Shown here: in pieces, positions 1-7,600 of the stretch | Layout of the letters: each line of letters begins with the position of its first letter | Position numbering within the stretch: position 1 is the stretch's first letter | From: CAVSUR01 sp052143655 | GTDB lineage: Bacteria > Actinomycetota > Actinomycetes > Streptosporangiales > Streptosporangiaceae | Direction: 5' to 3' | NCBI GenBank assembly: GCA_052143655.1 | Contig: JBKQSL010000323.1 | Coordinates: 1 to 10,031, forward strand | Length of the DNA: 10,031 nt | Program-made: the position numbers and the translations under genes | Notes under the pieces: model-generated | Told to the model about the DNA's origin: nothing | Seen by the model: only the letters and a program-made list of their open reading frames with translations | Database searches by the model: none

Positions 1-3
1 CGG

Positions 4-2289
4 CTACCATGACCGGTCGCGGGCTGCGGCCACCGCCGCCTGGCCGAGGCTGATCCCGCCGTCGTTGCACGGCACCCGCGCGTGCGTGAGAACGCCGAAG
101 CCCTGTGCCTCCAGCCGCGCCGTCACCCGGTCGGCCAGGATCAGGTTCTGGAACACGCCGCCGGACAGGGCGACCGTGTCCAGCCCGTGCCGCTCGCGCA
201 GCAGCACGCAGCCCGCCTCGATCAGCCCGGCGACGCCGTTGTGGAACCGGGCGGCCACGATCTCGCGGCCGGTGCCCGCGGCGAGGTCGGCCGCCGCGGC
301 CGCGATCAGGTCGGCGCCGCTGGCCGTGAACGGGTCCGCCGGGTCGATGCCGGCCGGGTAGCCGCCGGCCTCGGCCGGGTCGGCCAGCTGCTCCAGCTCG
401 ACGGCGGCCTGGCCCTCGTAGTTGATCGCGTCCCGGACCCCGAGCAGCGCGGCGGCCGCGTCGAACAGCCGCCCGGCGCTGGACGTGAGCGGCGCGCTGA
501 TGCGCTTGCGGGCCAGGGTCAGCACGATTTCCCATTGCCGCTCATTCCGCCGGGCGACGGCCAGGCCGCCGAGCGGGCTGGCGCCGAACGCCGCATCCAG
601 GTAGACGGCGGCCATCCGCCACGGCTGCCGGATCGCGGCCTCGCCGCCGGGCAGCGGCACCGGCGCGAGGTGCCCGCCGCGGCGGAACCCCGTCAGGTCC
701 GCGATCAGGAACTCGCCGCCCCAGATGGTGCCGTCGGTGCCGAACCCGGTGCCGTCGAAGGCCACCCCGATGACCGGGCCGGCCGCGTCGTTGTCGGCCA
801 GGCAGGCGGCGATATGGGCGTGGTGGTGCTGCACGCCGCAGACGTCCATCCCGTCCAGGGCCAGGGCGTACCGGGTGGACAGGTAGTCCGGGTGCAGGTC
901 GTGCGCCACTACCTGCGGGTCGATGCCGAACAGCCGCCGGAAGTGCTCGATGCCCTCGGTGAACGACGCCAGTGTCTCGGCGTTCTGCAGGTCGCCGATG
1001 TGCTGGGAGATGACAGCATGGCTGTCCTTCGCCAGGCAGAACGTGTTCTTGAGCTCGGCGCCGCAGGCGAGCACCGGCCGCGGGAACGGCCAGGCCAGCC
1101 GGACCGGCTGCGGGACGTAGCCGCGTGAGCGCCGGATCAGCGTCTCGCGGGACCGCAGCGGCCGTACCACCGAGTCGTCGGTCCTGACGTGGATGGCACG
1201 GTCGTGGGTCAGGAACGCGTCCGCGATCTCGCCGAGCCGGGCCAGCGCGTCCTCGTCGCGGTAGGCGATCGGCTCGTCGGAGACGTTGCCGCTGGTCAGC
1301 ACGATGGGCTCGGCCACCGCCCGGAGCAGCAGGTGATGCAGCGGCGTGTACGGCAGCATGATCCCCAGCTGCCGGTTCCCCGGTGCCACCGCGGGCGCCA
1401 CGGCGGCGCCGGACGCCCCGGCCAGCTTGGGCAGCAGCACGATCGGCCGCCGCGGGCTGGTGAGCATCGCGGCCGCGTCCTCGTCGGCCGCGCACAGCCG
1501 CCGGGCCGCCGCCAGGTCAGCCACCATGACCGCGAACGGCTTATCCTCGCGGTGCTTGCGATCCCGCAGCGCGGCCGCGGCCGGCTCGCTGCTCGCGAGC
1601 ACGGCCAGGTGGTAGCCGCCGAGCCCCTTCACCGCGAGCACCTGCCCCTGAGCCAGCCGCCGGGCCGCCGCGTCCACCGGGTCTCCCGGCAGTTCCGCCC
1701 GGTCCGGCCCGGCCAGCAGCCGCAGCCGCGGCCCGCAGGCCGGGCAGCAGGCCGGCTGGGCGTGGAAGCGGCGATTCGCGGGATCGTGGTACTCCGCCGC
1801 GCACTGCTCGCACATGGCGAACGCGGCCATGGTCGTCGCCGGCCGGTCATAGGGGACGTCACGGATGATGGTGAACCTCGGCCCGCAGTTCGTACAGTTG
1901 ATGAACGGGTAGCCGAACCTGCGGTCGGCCGGGTCGGCCAGTTCGGCCAGGCAGTCGGCGCAGGCGGCAGCGTCGGCCGAGACCAGTGCCCGGCGCTCGC
2001 CGCCCGTCTCGCTGGCGGCGATCGTGAACGGCCCGCCGCCCTGCGGCGGCAGTTCCGCCGTAGTCACCCGGTCGATCCGCGACAGTGGCGGCGCGTCCTT
2101 TTCCAGCAGGGCCAGGAACCTTGCTACCGCCTGGGCGGGGCCCTCGATCTCCGCGAAAACCCCGTCAGCGTCGTTGCCGACGAGGCCGCCGAGGCCAAGG
2201 CGGGTGGCCAGCGAGTACACGAACGGCCGGAAGCCAACGCCCTGGACGATCCCCTCGACCCGGATCGCCGTCCGGACGCGCGTGCTCAT
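4..2289 (-). CDS. hypF: Carbamoyltransferase HypF, [NiFe]-hydrogenase maturation
   Basis: HypF converts carbamoyl phosphate and ATP to a carbamoyl-adenylate and passes the carbamoyl group to the C-terminal cysteine of HypE, the first step in making the CN ligands of the [NiFe] centre. The 761-residue product has the full family architecture: acylphosphatase domain (about 8-92, VQGVGFRPF at 15-23 with R21, and N39); two zinc-binding repeats with CxxC pairs at 110/113, 132/135, 160/163 and 182/185; a YrdC-like domain (about 205-390, KGLGGYHL 221-228, LTSGNVSDEP 331-340); and a Kae1-like domain (about 405-755) with HHHAH at 488-492, FDGTGFGTDG 511-520, LSGGVFQN 708-715 and NDGGISLGQ 742-750. The start is placed at the ATG whose first base is 2289, because the acylphosphatase domain begins a few residues later; the frame stays open to 2340 but that part has no family character. 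No Shine-Dalgarno is visible. A CACACT hexamer lies 6 nt upstream. No other hyp gene is in view; downstream lies outside the window. Confidence 0.97.
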   Translation of the reverse strand: MSTRVRTAIRVEGIVQGVGFRPFVYSLATRLGLGGLVGNDADGVFAEIEGPAQAVARFLALLEKDAPPLSRIDRVTTAELPPQGGGPFTIAASETGGERRALVSADAAACADCLAELADPADRRFGYPFINCTNCGPRFTIIRDVPYDRPATTMAAFAMCEQCAAEYHDPANRRFHAQPACCPACGPRLRLLAGPDRAELPGDPVDAAARRLAQGQVLAVKGLGGYHLAVLASSEPAAAALRDRKHREDKPFAVMVADLAAARRLCAADEDAAAMLTSPRRPIVLLPKLAGASGAAVAPAVAPGNRQLGIMLPYTPLHHLLLRAVAEPIVLTSGNVSDEPIAYRDEDALARLGEIADAFLTHDRAIHVRTDDSVVRPLRSRETLIRRSRGYVPQPVRLAWPFPRPVLACGAELKNTFCLAKDSHAVISQHIGDLQNAETLASFTEGIEHFRRLFGIDPQVVAHDLHPDYLSTRYALALDGMDVCGVQHHHAHIAACLADNDAAGPVIGVAFDGTGFGTDGTIWGGEFLIADLTGFRRGGHLAPVPLPGGEAAIRQPWRMAAVYLDAAFGASPLGGLAVARRNERQWEIVLTLARKRISAPLTSSAGRLFDAAAALLGVRDAINYEGQAAVELEQLADPAEAGGYPAGIDPADPFTASGADLIAAAAADLAAGTGREIVAARFHNGVAGLIEAGCVLLRERHGLDTVALSGGVFQNLILADRVTARLEAQGFGVLTHARVPCNDGGISLGQAAVAAARDRSW

Positions 2290-2295
2290 CGCTTT

Positions 2296-2301
2296 AGTGT
2301 G
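2296..2301 (-). promoter_or_regulatory. Candidate -10 of hypF, leaderless geometry
   Basis: On the minus strand CACACT is followed by 6 nt (AAAGCG) and the hypF ATG. A start of transcription about 7 nt after a -10 would fall on the A of the start codon, giving a leaderless mRNA, which is common in actinobacteria. No clear -35 is seen 17-18 bp upstream, so this rests on the hexamer, its spacing and the lack of a Shine-Dalgarno. Confidence 0.35.
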
Positions 2302-2363
2302 GCCCGTTCCCCCGGCTGATCGCATCCGGGGCGGATGCACCGGATGTCAGGCACCCGGCCGCG

Positions 2364-2381
2364 GCTGCAACCTGGCTGCAA
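2364..2381 (+). promoter_or_regulatory. SARP-type direct-repeat operator, copy A
   Basis: GCTGCAA occurs at 2364-2370 and again at 2375-2381, starts 11 bp apart (GCTGCAA-N4-GCTGCAA). Direct heptamers phased by one helical turn in the -35 zone are the hallmark of AfsR/SARP (ActII-ORF4, DnrI type) binding sites. The same pair recurs at 7886-7903 beside the SARP-like regulator gene. Copy A lies 53 bp before the NTF2-like start codon and also between that gene and divergent hypF. That the locus regulator binds here is inference. Confidence 0.65.
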
Positions 2382-2392
2382 GGATCCCCGGA

Positions 2393-2398
2393 CACGAT
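2393..2398 (+). promoter_or_regulatory. Candidate -10 of the 2434-4692 operon
   Basis: CACGAT begins after an 11-nt gap from the end of direct-repeat copy A. The cupin promoter has CAGGCT at exactly the same gap from copy B. Matching spacing at two loci supports this hexamer over the overlapping alternative GATAGG at 2396-2401. The expected transcript start is about 2405, leaving a short leader before the gene at 2434. Confidence 0.45.
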
Positions 2399-2421
2399 AG
2401 GGCCCGGTAATCCGACCAGCC

Positions 2422-2428
2422 AGGAGGG
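2422..2428 (+). promoter_or_regulatory. Ribosome binding site of the NTF2-like gene
   Basis: AGGAGGG stands 5 nt before the ATG at 2434, a near-perfect match to the 16S anti-Shine-Dalgarno. It fixes the start of the first gene of the operon. Confidence 0.85.
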
Positions 2429-2433
2429 CCGCG

Positions 2434-2835
2434 ATGTCAGTGCCACCGGTGATCGACAAGTTCCTGCAGGCCATCGAGACTGCCGCGATTCCCGCATGTG
2501 AGGTGTGGAGCGCGGACGCGACGCTGGACGCGACCGTGCCGAACTGGCGGCTGCGGGCGTCGGGCCCGGATGCGATCCGCGCTGAGTACGGGCGGTGGTT
2601 TGCCGACCCGGGCCGGCTCACCGATCTGCGCCGCTGCCCGGTTGCGGGCGGCCCGAGTGAGGTGGTGGAGTACATGCTGAGCTGGTTCGAGAACGGCGTG
2701 CCGCATGCAGCGCACCACATGCACCTGCTGACGGTACGCGATGGCCGCATCGTCGCCGACACCGTCTTCTGCGGGGGCCGGTGGCCCGCGTCGCTGCTGG
2801 CCGAGATGGAGGCGGCAGATGAAGCAGATGAGTAA
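2434..2835 (+). CDS. NTF2/SnoaL-like small-molecule-binding protein
   Basis: The 133-residue product has the size and pattern of the NTF2-like superfamily, a cone-shaped alpha+beta fold used for small-ligand binding or as polyketide cyclase/isomerase. Seen in the sequence: an N-terminal helix (about 4-25); WSADATLDATVPNW at 25-38, the usual segment after the first helices; a second helical stretch GPDAIRAEYGRWFADP (44-59); then alternating strands EVVEYMLSWFENGVPHAAHHMHLLTVRDGRIVADTVFCGG ending near 115. The histidines at 91, 94, 95 and 97 line the strand that faces the pocket in this fold. It is cytosolic, with no signal or membrane segment. A strong Shine-Dalgarno sets the start. It is the first gene of an operon and overlaps the next gene by 17 nt, so their translation is probably coupled. 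The exact ligand or reaction cannot be told; assignment to the NTF2 fold is by pattern, not a named subfamily. Confidence 0.82.
   Translation: MSVPPVIDKFLQAIETAAIPACEVWSADATLDATVPNWRLRASGPDAIRAEYGRWFADPGRLTDLRRCPVAGGPSEVVEYMLSWFENGVPHAAHHMHLLTVRDGRIVADTVFCGGRWPASLLAEMEAADEADE
2808..2812 (+). promoter_or_regulatory. Ribosome binding site of the APH-like gene
   Basis: GGAGG lies inside the 3' end of the NTF2-like gene, 6 nt before the ATG at 2819. It decides for that start over the ATG at 2828 and implies translational coupling. Confidence 0.7.
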
Positions 2836-3850
2836 GCTTCCGGCCGCGGCGCCGCGGTCCTTCGCCCGGGCCGAGGACCTCCTCGCGGGCGTGACCGAGC
2901 GCACGGCCCTGACAGGCGCGGGCAAGTCCGGGGCCCGGCTGGAGCGGGTGGTCATCGACGGCCAGCGGTACGTGCTCAAGCACCTCGACCTGGCCGAGGA
3001 CTGGACGATGCGGGCTGCGGGCTGCCTGCCGGGAGCGCCGCTGGTGCTCTGGGAGCGGGGCATCCTGGCCCGGGTGCCGGCCTGCTTCAACCAGCCGATC
3101 GTCGGGGTGGCCCGGCAGGCCGGCGACGATCGCAGGCCGTCTGGCGGCTGCGCGCTGCTGATGCACGACGTGTCGGCATGGCTTGTCCCGGTCACTGACG
3201 AGCCGATCAGCCTGGACCAGCATCAGCGCTTCCTGCAGCACATGGCCGCGCTGCACGCGGCATTCTGGGGCTGCGGCAGCAGCTGCGAAGTCGTCCCGGT
3301 CATGCACCGTTACCTGGAGCTGTCCCCGTGGCTGGCGCAGGCGGAGGCGGCGGCCGGTTCCGGGCACCTGGTGCCGCGGCTGGTCGGCGAGGGGTGGCCG
3401 CGGCTCGCGGAGGTGGCGCCGGCCGCGGCGGCGATCGTCACCCCGCTGGCGCACGACCCTGGCCCGCTGGTGCAGGCCCTGGAGACCACGCCGCAGACGT
3501 TCGTGCACGGCAACTGGAAGCTAGACAACCTCGGCACCGACGACGCGGGACGGACGGTCCTGCTCGACTGGGAGCAGCCCGGGCGTGGAGCGCCGCTCAG
3601 CGACCTGGCCTGGTACCTGGCGATCAACTGCCGCCGCCTGCCCCAGCCGAAGGAGGATTCGATCATCGCCTACCGGACGGCGCTAGAGGCGTGCGGAGTC
3701 AGCACCGAGCCGTGGTGGGACCGCCAGCTGGCGCTGTGCCTGCTGGGTGCTCTGGTCCAGTTCGGCTGGGAGAAGGCGCTGGGCGGCTACGACGAGGAGC
3801 TGGCGTGGTGGGAGCGGGAGGCGGTGCAGGCGGCGCCGCTGCTGGGCTGA
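2819..3850 (+). CDS. Aminoglycoside-phosphotransferase-fold protein with altered catalytic motif
   Basis: The 343-residue product belongs to the APH/choline-kinase-like family (protein-kinase-like fold, ATP-dependent phosphorylation of small hydroxylated substrates). Visible: a glycine-containing N-lobe start (TALTGAGKSGARLERVVIDG) followed by RYVLKHLD, whose lysine is the likely ATP-binding one; the catalytic-loop region HGNWKLDN at 230-237; the metal-binding LLDWEQP with D250; and the following SDLAWYLAINCRR helix. The Brenner motif normally reads HGDxxxxN. Here the aspartate that acts as base is Asn232, while N237 and D250 are kept. The protein may therefore be a weak kinase, a binder, or catalyse by another residue such as D236. 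The start is the ATG at 2819, 6 nt after GGAGG; an ATG at 2828 is a less well placed alternative, and the open frame back to 2741 lies within the upstream gene. It is the middle gene of the operon. Antibiotic resistance should not be assumed. Confidence 0.85.
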   Translation: MKQMSKLPAAAPRSFARAEDLLAGVTERTALTGAGKSGARLERVVIDGQRYVLKHLDLAEDWTMRAAGCLPGAPLVLWERGILARVPACFNQPIVGVARQAGDDRRPSGGCALLMHDVSAWLVPVTDEPISLDQHQRFLQHMAALHAAFWGCGSSCEVVPVMHRYLELSPWLAQAEAAAGSGHLVPRLVGEGWPRLAEVAPAAAAIVTPLAHDPGPLVQALETTPQTFVHGNWKLDNLGTDDAGRTVLLDWEQPGRGAPLSDLAWYLAINCRRLPQPKEDSIIAYRTALEACGVSTEPWWDRQLALCLLGALVQFGWEKALGGYDEELAWWEREAVQAAPLLG

Positions 3851-3935
3851 CCGGCTCAGGGCTGACCGGTTCCGGGGCAGGCGGCCCCGGGCTGGGCGAT
3901 GTCGGGCTGGGCGATGTCGGGCTGAGCGCCGAGAT
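3846..3935 (+). repeat. 15-bp tandem repeats across the gene junction
   Basis: Six consecutive 15-bp units start at 3846, 3861, 3876, 3891, 3906 and 3921. Units at 3891 and 3906 are identical (GCTGGGCGATGTCGG). Units at 3846 and 3861 share GCTGACCGG and differ at three of their last six bases. The unit at 3876 is diverged (GGCAGGCGGCCCCGG), and the last keeps only GCTGAGCG. The first unit contains the TGA stop of the APH-like gene. Read in the methyltransferase frame the array encodes five-residue repeats: GLTGS, GLTGS, GAGGP, GLGDV, GLGDV, GLSAE. It looks like a minisatellite grown by slippage. Whether it is translated depends on the methyltransferase start. Confidence 0.8.
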
Positions 3936-4692
3936 GCGGGCTGCCTACGACGCGGCCGCGGCGGCGTGGCGGGCCGGCCCGCAGGCGGTGTACGCGGTGC
4001 TGGCGCGGGCGCTGGTGGCGGCCGCGGGCCTGCCGCTGGCCGGCCGCCGGGTCCTGGACCTGGGCGCCGGCACCGGTGTGGCCGGCACCGCCGCGCTGGC
4101 CGCCGGGGCGCGGCTGCTGGTGTCAGCCGACCTGGCGCCGGTCATGCTGCGCGGGCTGCGCGCCGACGCGCATCCGGTAGCGGCGGACGCGCAGGCGCTG
4201 CCGTTCCGGGACGGCAGCTTTGATCTGCTGGTGGCGGCGTTCAGCCTCGGCCACCTGCCCAGCATCGCAGCAGGGCTGCGCGAGGCCCGGCGGGTCGCTG
4301 GCGCGATCGCGGCCAGCTCGTTCGCGCCAGGCTGGGCGCATCCGGCCCAGGCCACGGTCGATACCGTGCTCCGGTCGTACGGCTACCGGCCGCCCGGGTG
4401 GTACGTCACGTTCAAGCGCAGCGTCGAGCCGCAGTCCCGCGACCCGGCCGCGCTCGCCCGGCACGCCGCTGACGCCGGCTTCCGCCATGTCCGGCTGCAG
4501 ACTGTCCCGGTCGACACCGGGATCGCTGCCCCCGCGGAGCTGGCTTCCTGGCGGCTGGGCATGGCGCACATCGCCCCGTTCGTCGGATCGCTGGCCGGGC
4601 CGGACCGGGCGAGAGTGCGGCGCGCTGCGGAATCGGCGGTCGCGGGCACTGGTCCGCTGGTTGTCTCCATGCTCGTGCTCACCGCCAGCTGA
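3934..4692 (+). CDS. Class I SAM-dependent methyltransferase
   Basis: It probably transfers a methyl group from S-adenosylmethionine to an unknown small molecule. Counting from the ATG at 3934 (252 residues), motif I is VLDLGAGTG at 40-48; the acidic residue after strand 2 is D66 (VSADLAP); then come ADAQALPF (84-91) and GSFDLLVAAFSLGHL (94-108), the motif II/III region of the Methyltransf_11 type. The C-terminal half (PPGWYVTFKRSV, then a helical cap ending SMLVLTAS) is the substrate-side region. The start is uncertain. The ATG at 3934 sits just before the first family helix (MRAAYDAAAAAW) but has no Shine-Dalgarno. GTG codons at 3805 and 3808 follow GAGGAG (3794-3799) by 5 and 8 nt and would add about 42 glycine-rich residues encoded largely by tandem repeats, overlapping the APH-like gene. 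It is the last gene of the operon. Its last 310 bp are antisense to the 3' end of the regulator gene. Confidence 0.88.
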   Translation: MRAAYDAAAAAWRAGPQAVYAVLARALVAAAGLPLAGRRVLDLGAGTGVAGTAALAAGARLLVSADLAPVMLRGLRADAHPVAADAQALPFRDGSFDLLVAAFSLGHLPSIAAGLREARRVAGAIAASSFAPGWAHPAQATVDTVLRSYGYRPPGWYVTFKRSVEPQSRDPAALARHAADAGFRHVRLQTVPVDTGIAAPAELASWRLGMAHIAPFVGSLAGPDRARVRRAAESAVAGTGPLVVSMLVLTAS

Positions 4693-7600
4693 GCCGCCAG
4701 CGTCCCCGAGCGTAAGCGGGCCAGCGCCTGCCAGCGACTCAGCCGCTGGTCGGCAGCGCGCTGCAGCACGCCGGCGTAGTCGCCGGCGCTGCCTGCCAGC
4801 CGGGCGGCGCTGCCGGCCGCGCGGTCCAGCCAGCCCGGGACGCTCAGCTCGGCGGCCGCTTCGCCAGTCCACCACCAGGCCTCGATCGCGACCGACGCCT
4901 GGATCAGCTCCAGGTCCGCGGCGGCCAGCCCGAGGTCGACGGGCAGGCCCAGTGCCCGGCGAGCCCGGTGCCCCAGCAGCCTGGCTACGCCCTCGTACCG
5001 CGGGATGCCGAGGGCGGCGGCGCGGGACTCCAGCGCGCCCGCCACGGCCAGCGTCCGTTCCGCGTCGTCGCACAGCAGCGCAAGCCGCGCGGTGATCAGC
5101 TGGTGCTTCAGCTCCAGCCGCCAGCCGAAGACCAGGTCCCCGCGCAGCAGTGCCCGCGCCTGCGCCAGCCGGGACTGAGCGGTGCTGGCGTCCCCCGATT
5201 CGACGGCCTGCTCGGCGAGGTCCTCCAGGGCGGCGATCACGACCTCGGCGGTGCCGTGGCTCTGGCCGGCCTCCAGCGCCTCCAGGTGATGGTCGCGCGC
5301 CTGGTCGGCGGCGCCCAGGCTGCGCAGCACCCACCCGGCGAAGTTCACTGCGCGGCCGGCGAACCGGGGGACCTGGCGGCGCTCCACTTCCGCGGTGTAC
5401 CGGGCGAACGTGTCCAGGGCCAGCGCCGGGCGCCCCGCCAGGGCATGCGCGTGCCCGGTGAACAGCAGCGCGTGCAGGGTCGCCGAGGTGTGCGTGGCCC
5501 CTTCCCGCGCGCGGGCCGCCGGCCGCAGCAGCGCCAGCGCGTCCGCACTGCGGCTCTGGTGGGCCCGCAGCACTCCCAGCCACGCGGCGGCAGTCACCCG
5601 GTCGGACCCCTGCGCCAGCGTGAATGCCTCGGCCAGCAGTGCCTCTGCCTCCGCAAGCTCGCCGGCGGCGTGCCGGGTGCGGCCGCCCACCGACAGGCAC
5701 CGCGAGCGGGTGGCCGGGTCGGCGGCGGCCAGCGCGCCGTCCGCCGCGAACTGGGCGGCCTGGCCGAAGCGGCGGTCGAAGTAGCACGCCCACGCGCCGA
5801 CCTCCAGCGCGGCGGCGCCCGCCGCGGCGGCTCGCTCGACATCCCGCAGCGCTTCGCCGTAGCGTCCGCGGCGAGTGCGGACCCGCGCCCGCTCTAGCCA
5901 TCCCTCCGGATCCGGATGCAGCCGGAGGGCGTCGTCGAGCAGCGCCTCGGCGGCCGCGTGGTCGAAGCGCTCCGCGGCCCGCGCAGCGGCGTCCCGCAGC
6001 GCACGGGACGCCAGCGCGAGATCCCCGCCCTGGCGCGCGTGGTGCGCCACCACGGCCGGGTCCGCATCGGGCCGGCGGGCCAGCACCCGGCCGGCCTGCC
6101 GGTGCAGCAAGGCTGACCGGCTCGCGGAGGCGCTCGCGGCGAGGGCCTCCCGCACGAGCTCGTGCCGGAACCGGAATGCGCCGCCGTACTCGGTGAGCAG
6201 CTGCCGGGTGGCGGCCTGCTCGGCCTGATCGAGAATGCCGACGGCAGGGCGGCCGAGCAGGGCCGCGAGCAGGTCGATGTCCAGCTCGGCGCCGATCACT
6301 GCCGCTGTGCGCAGCATCACGCCGGCGGCCCCCAGCTCGTCGCAGCGCTGCGAGACCGACTCGACCAGCGAGGCGGGCAGCTCGGCCCGCGTCGCCTGCT
6401 GCGCCAGCTCGGTGAGGAACAGCGGGTGGCCGGCGGATCGCTCATACAGCTCATCCGCCCGGGCTGTTCCCGTCAGCTGGGCGGCTGCTGCGCGCCCGAG
6501 CACGTCCAGGTGCATCAGCGCAGTGGCCGGCAGCGGCAGTCCCTCGCCGGACCGCGCTGCGGCCAGCACTGTCACCGGCACGTTTTCCCGCCGCAGGAAG
6601 CGCAGCCAGTTCGACTGGGGCAGGCCGGCCAGGTGGGCATCGTCTATCACCAGGACCAGCGGCCCGCGCCTGGCCAGACGGCCGATGACCCGCGTCAGCG
6701 CTGCGTACAGCACGGCCGGCCCGAGCATGCTGTCCGCCATCATCGGCAGCTCGCGCGGTCCTTCCGCCGTGCCGAGGACGGGAGCGAGCGTCAGCGCATC
6801 GCCGCCCAGCACGGTGGCGCTGATCTCCGGCACGAGCCGCCGCAGCGCATCCGCCAGCGCCCGGAGCACGGCGTCGAGCGGCATGGTCTGGTCGAGCTGC
6901 CCGCAGGTGGCCAGCAGCACGGTGTCCCCGGCGGCGGCACGCTGGCTGGCCCAGGTGCGCAGCAGCGCAGTCTTGCCGATGCCAGCCTCTCCGTCGACCA
7001 CGACGATCTCGGCCGGGCCGTCGCGGGCGCGCGCCGCCACCGCGTCCAGGCACGCCAGTTCGTCATCACGGCCGACGAGGCCAGCCCCGGCACGCTCGGG
7101 CGGCGGCGGCTGTGACGGCAGCTCGCCGCGCAGGATGGCCGTGTAGACAGCGGTGGTTTCCGGCGATGGGTCCGCTCCGAGCTCCTCGCTGAGGTGCTCG
7201 CGTGCCTCGGCATACGCGGCCAGCGCCGCGCCCTCCCGGCCGCCGGCGACGTAGGCGCGCAGCAGGATGCGCAGGGCTGGCTCGTCGTACCTGTCGCGGT
7301 CCAGCGCCGCCTGGGCGGCGTCGGCGGCCGCCATCCAGTCCCCGGCCTCGAGCAGGGCGGTGGCTGCCGCCTGCCGGGCCCGGGCAGCCAGCCGCTCCAG
7401 CCCGGCCAGCCTGAGCTGCGCCCATTCGCCGGGAAGCGGCGGCGGGTCGCCGCCCCGCAACAGCGAAAGCGCCACCCGGGCCGCCGCGGCCGCGCCCAGC
7501 ACATTGCCCGCGCGCCGCCTGCGCTGCGTCTCGTCGGTCAGAGCGGCGAGCTCGGATGCGTCGACCCAGTCACAGTTCAGCAGGTAGCCGCCGTCACGAT

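Noticed and set aside
82..1128. Long open frame on the plus strand opposite hypF (348 codons), and a similar one at 1189-2319.
   Set aside because: Both are antisense shadows of hypF, produced by the G/C bias at third codon positions; the composition is R/G/Q/V-rich with no motif, while hypF has full domain support on the other strand.
2741..2818. Earlier ATG at 2741 for the APH-like gene.
   Set aside because: It lies within the NTF2-like gene, its residues are shadow-like, and the ATG at 2819 has a well-placed GGAGG.
3328..3804. Start of the methyltransferase at 3328 within the APH-like gene.
   Set aside because: That part is an off-frame reading of the APH-like gene, very rich in G, A and R; the credible starts are 3805, 3808 or 3934.
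4123..5901. 592-codon minus-strand open frame overlapping the regulator.
   Set aside because: It is an arginine/glycine/proline-rich off-frame translation of the regulator's TPR region, without a start signal or family features.
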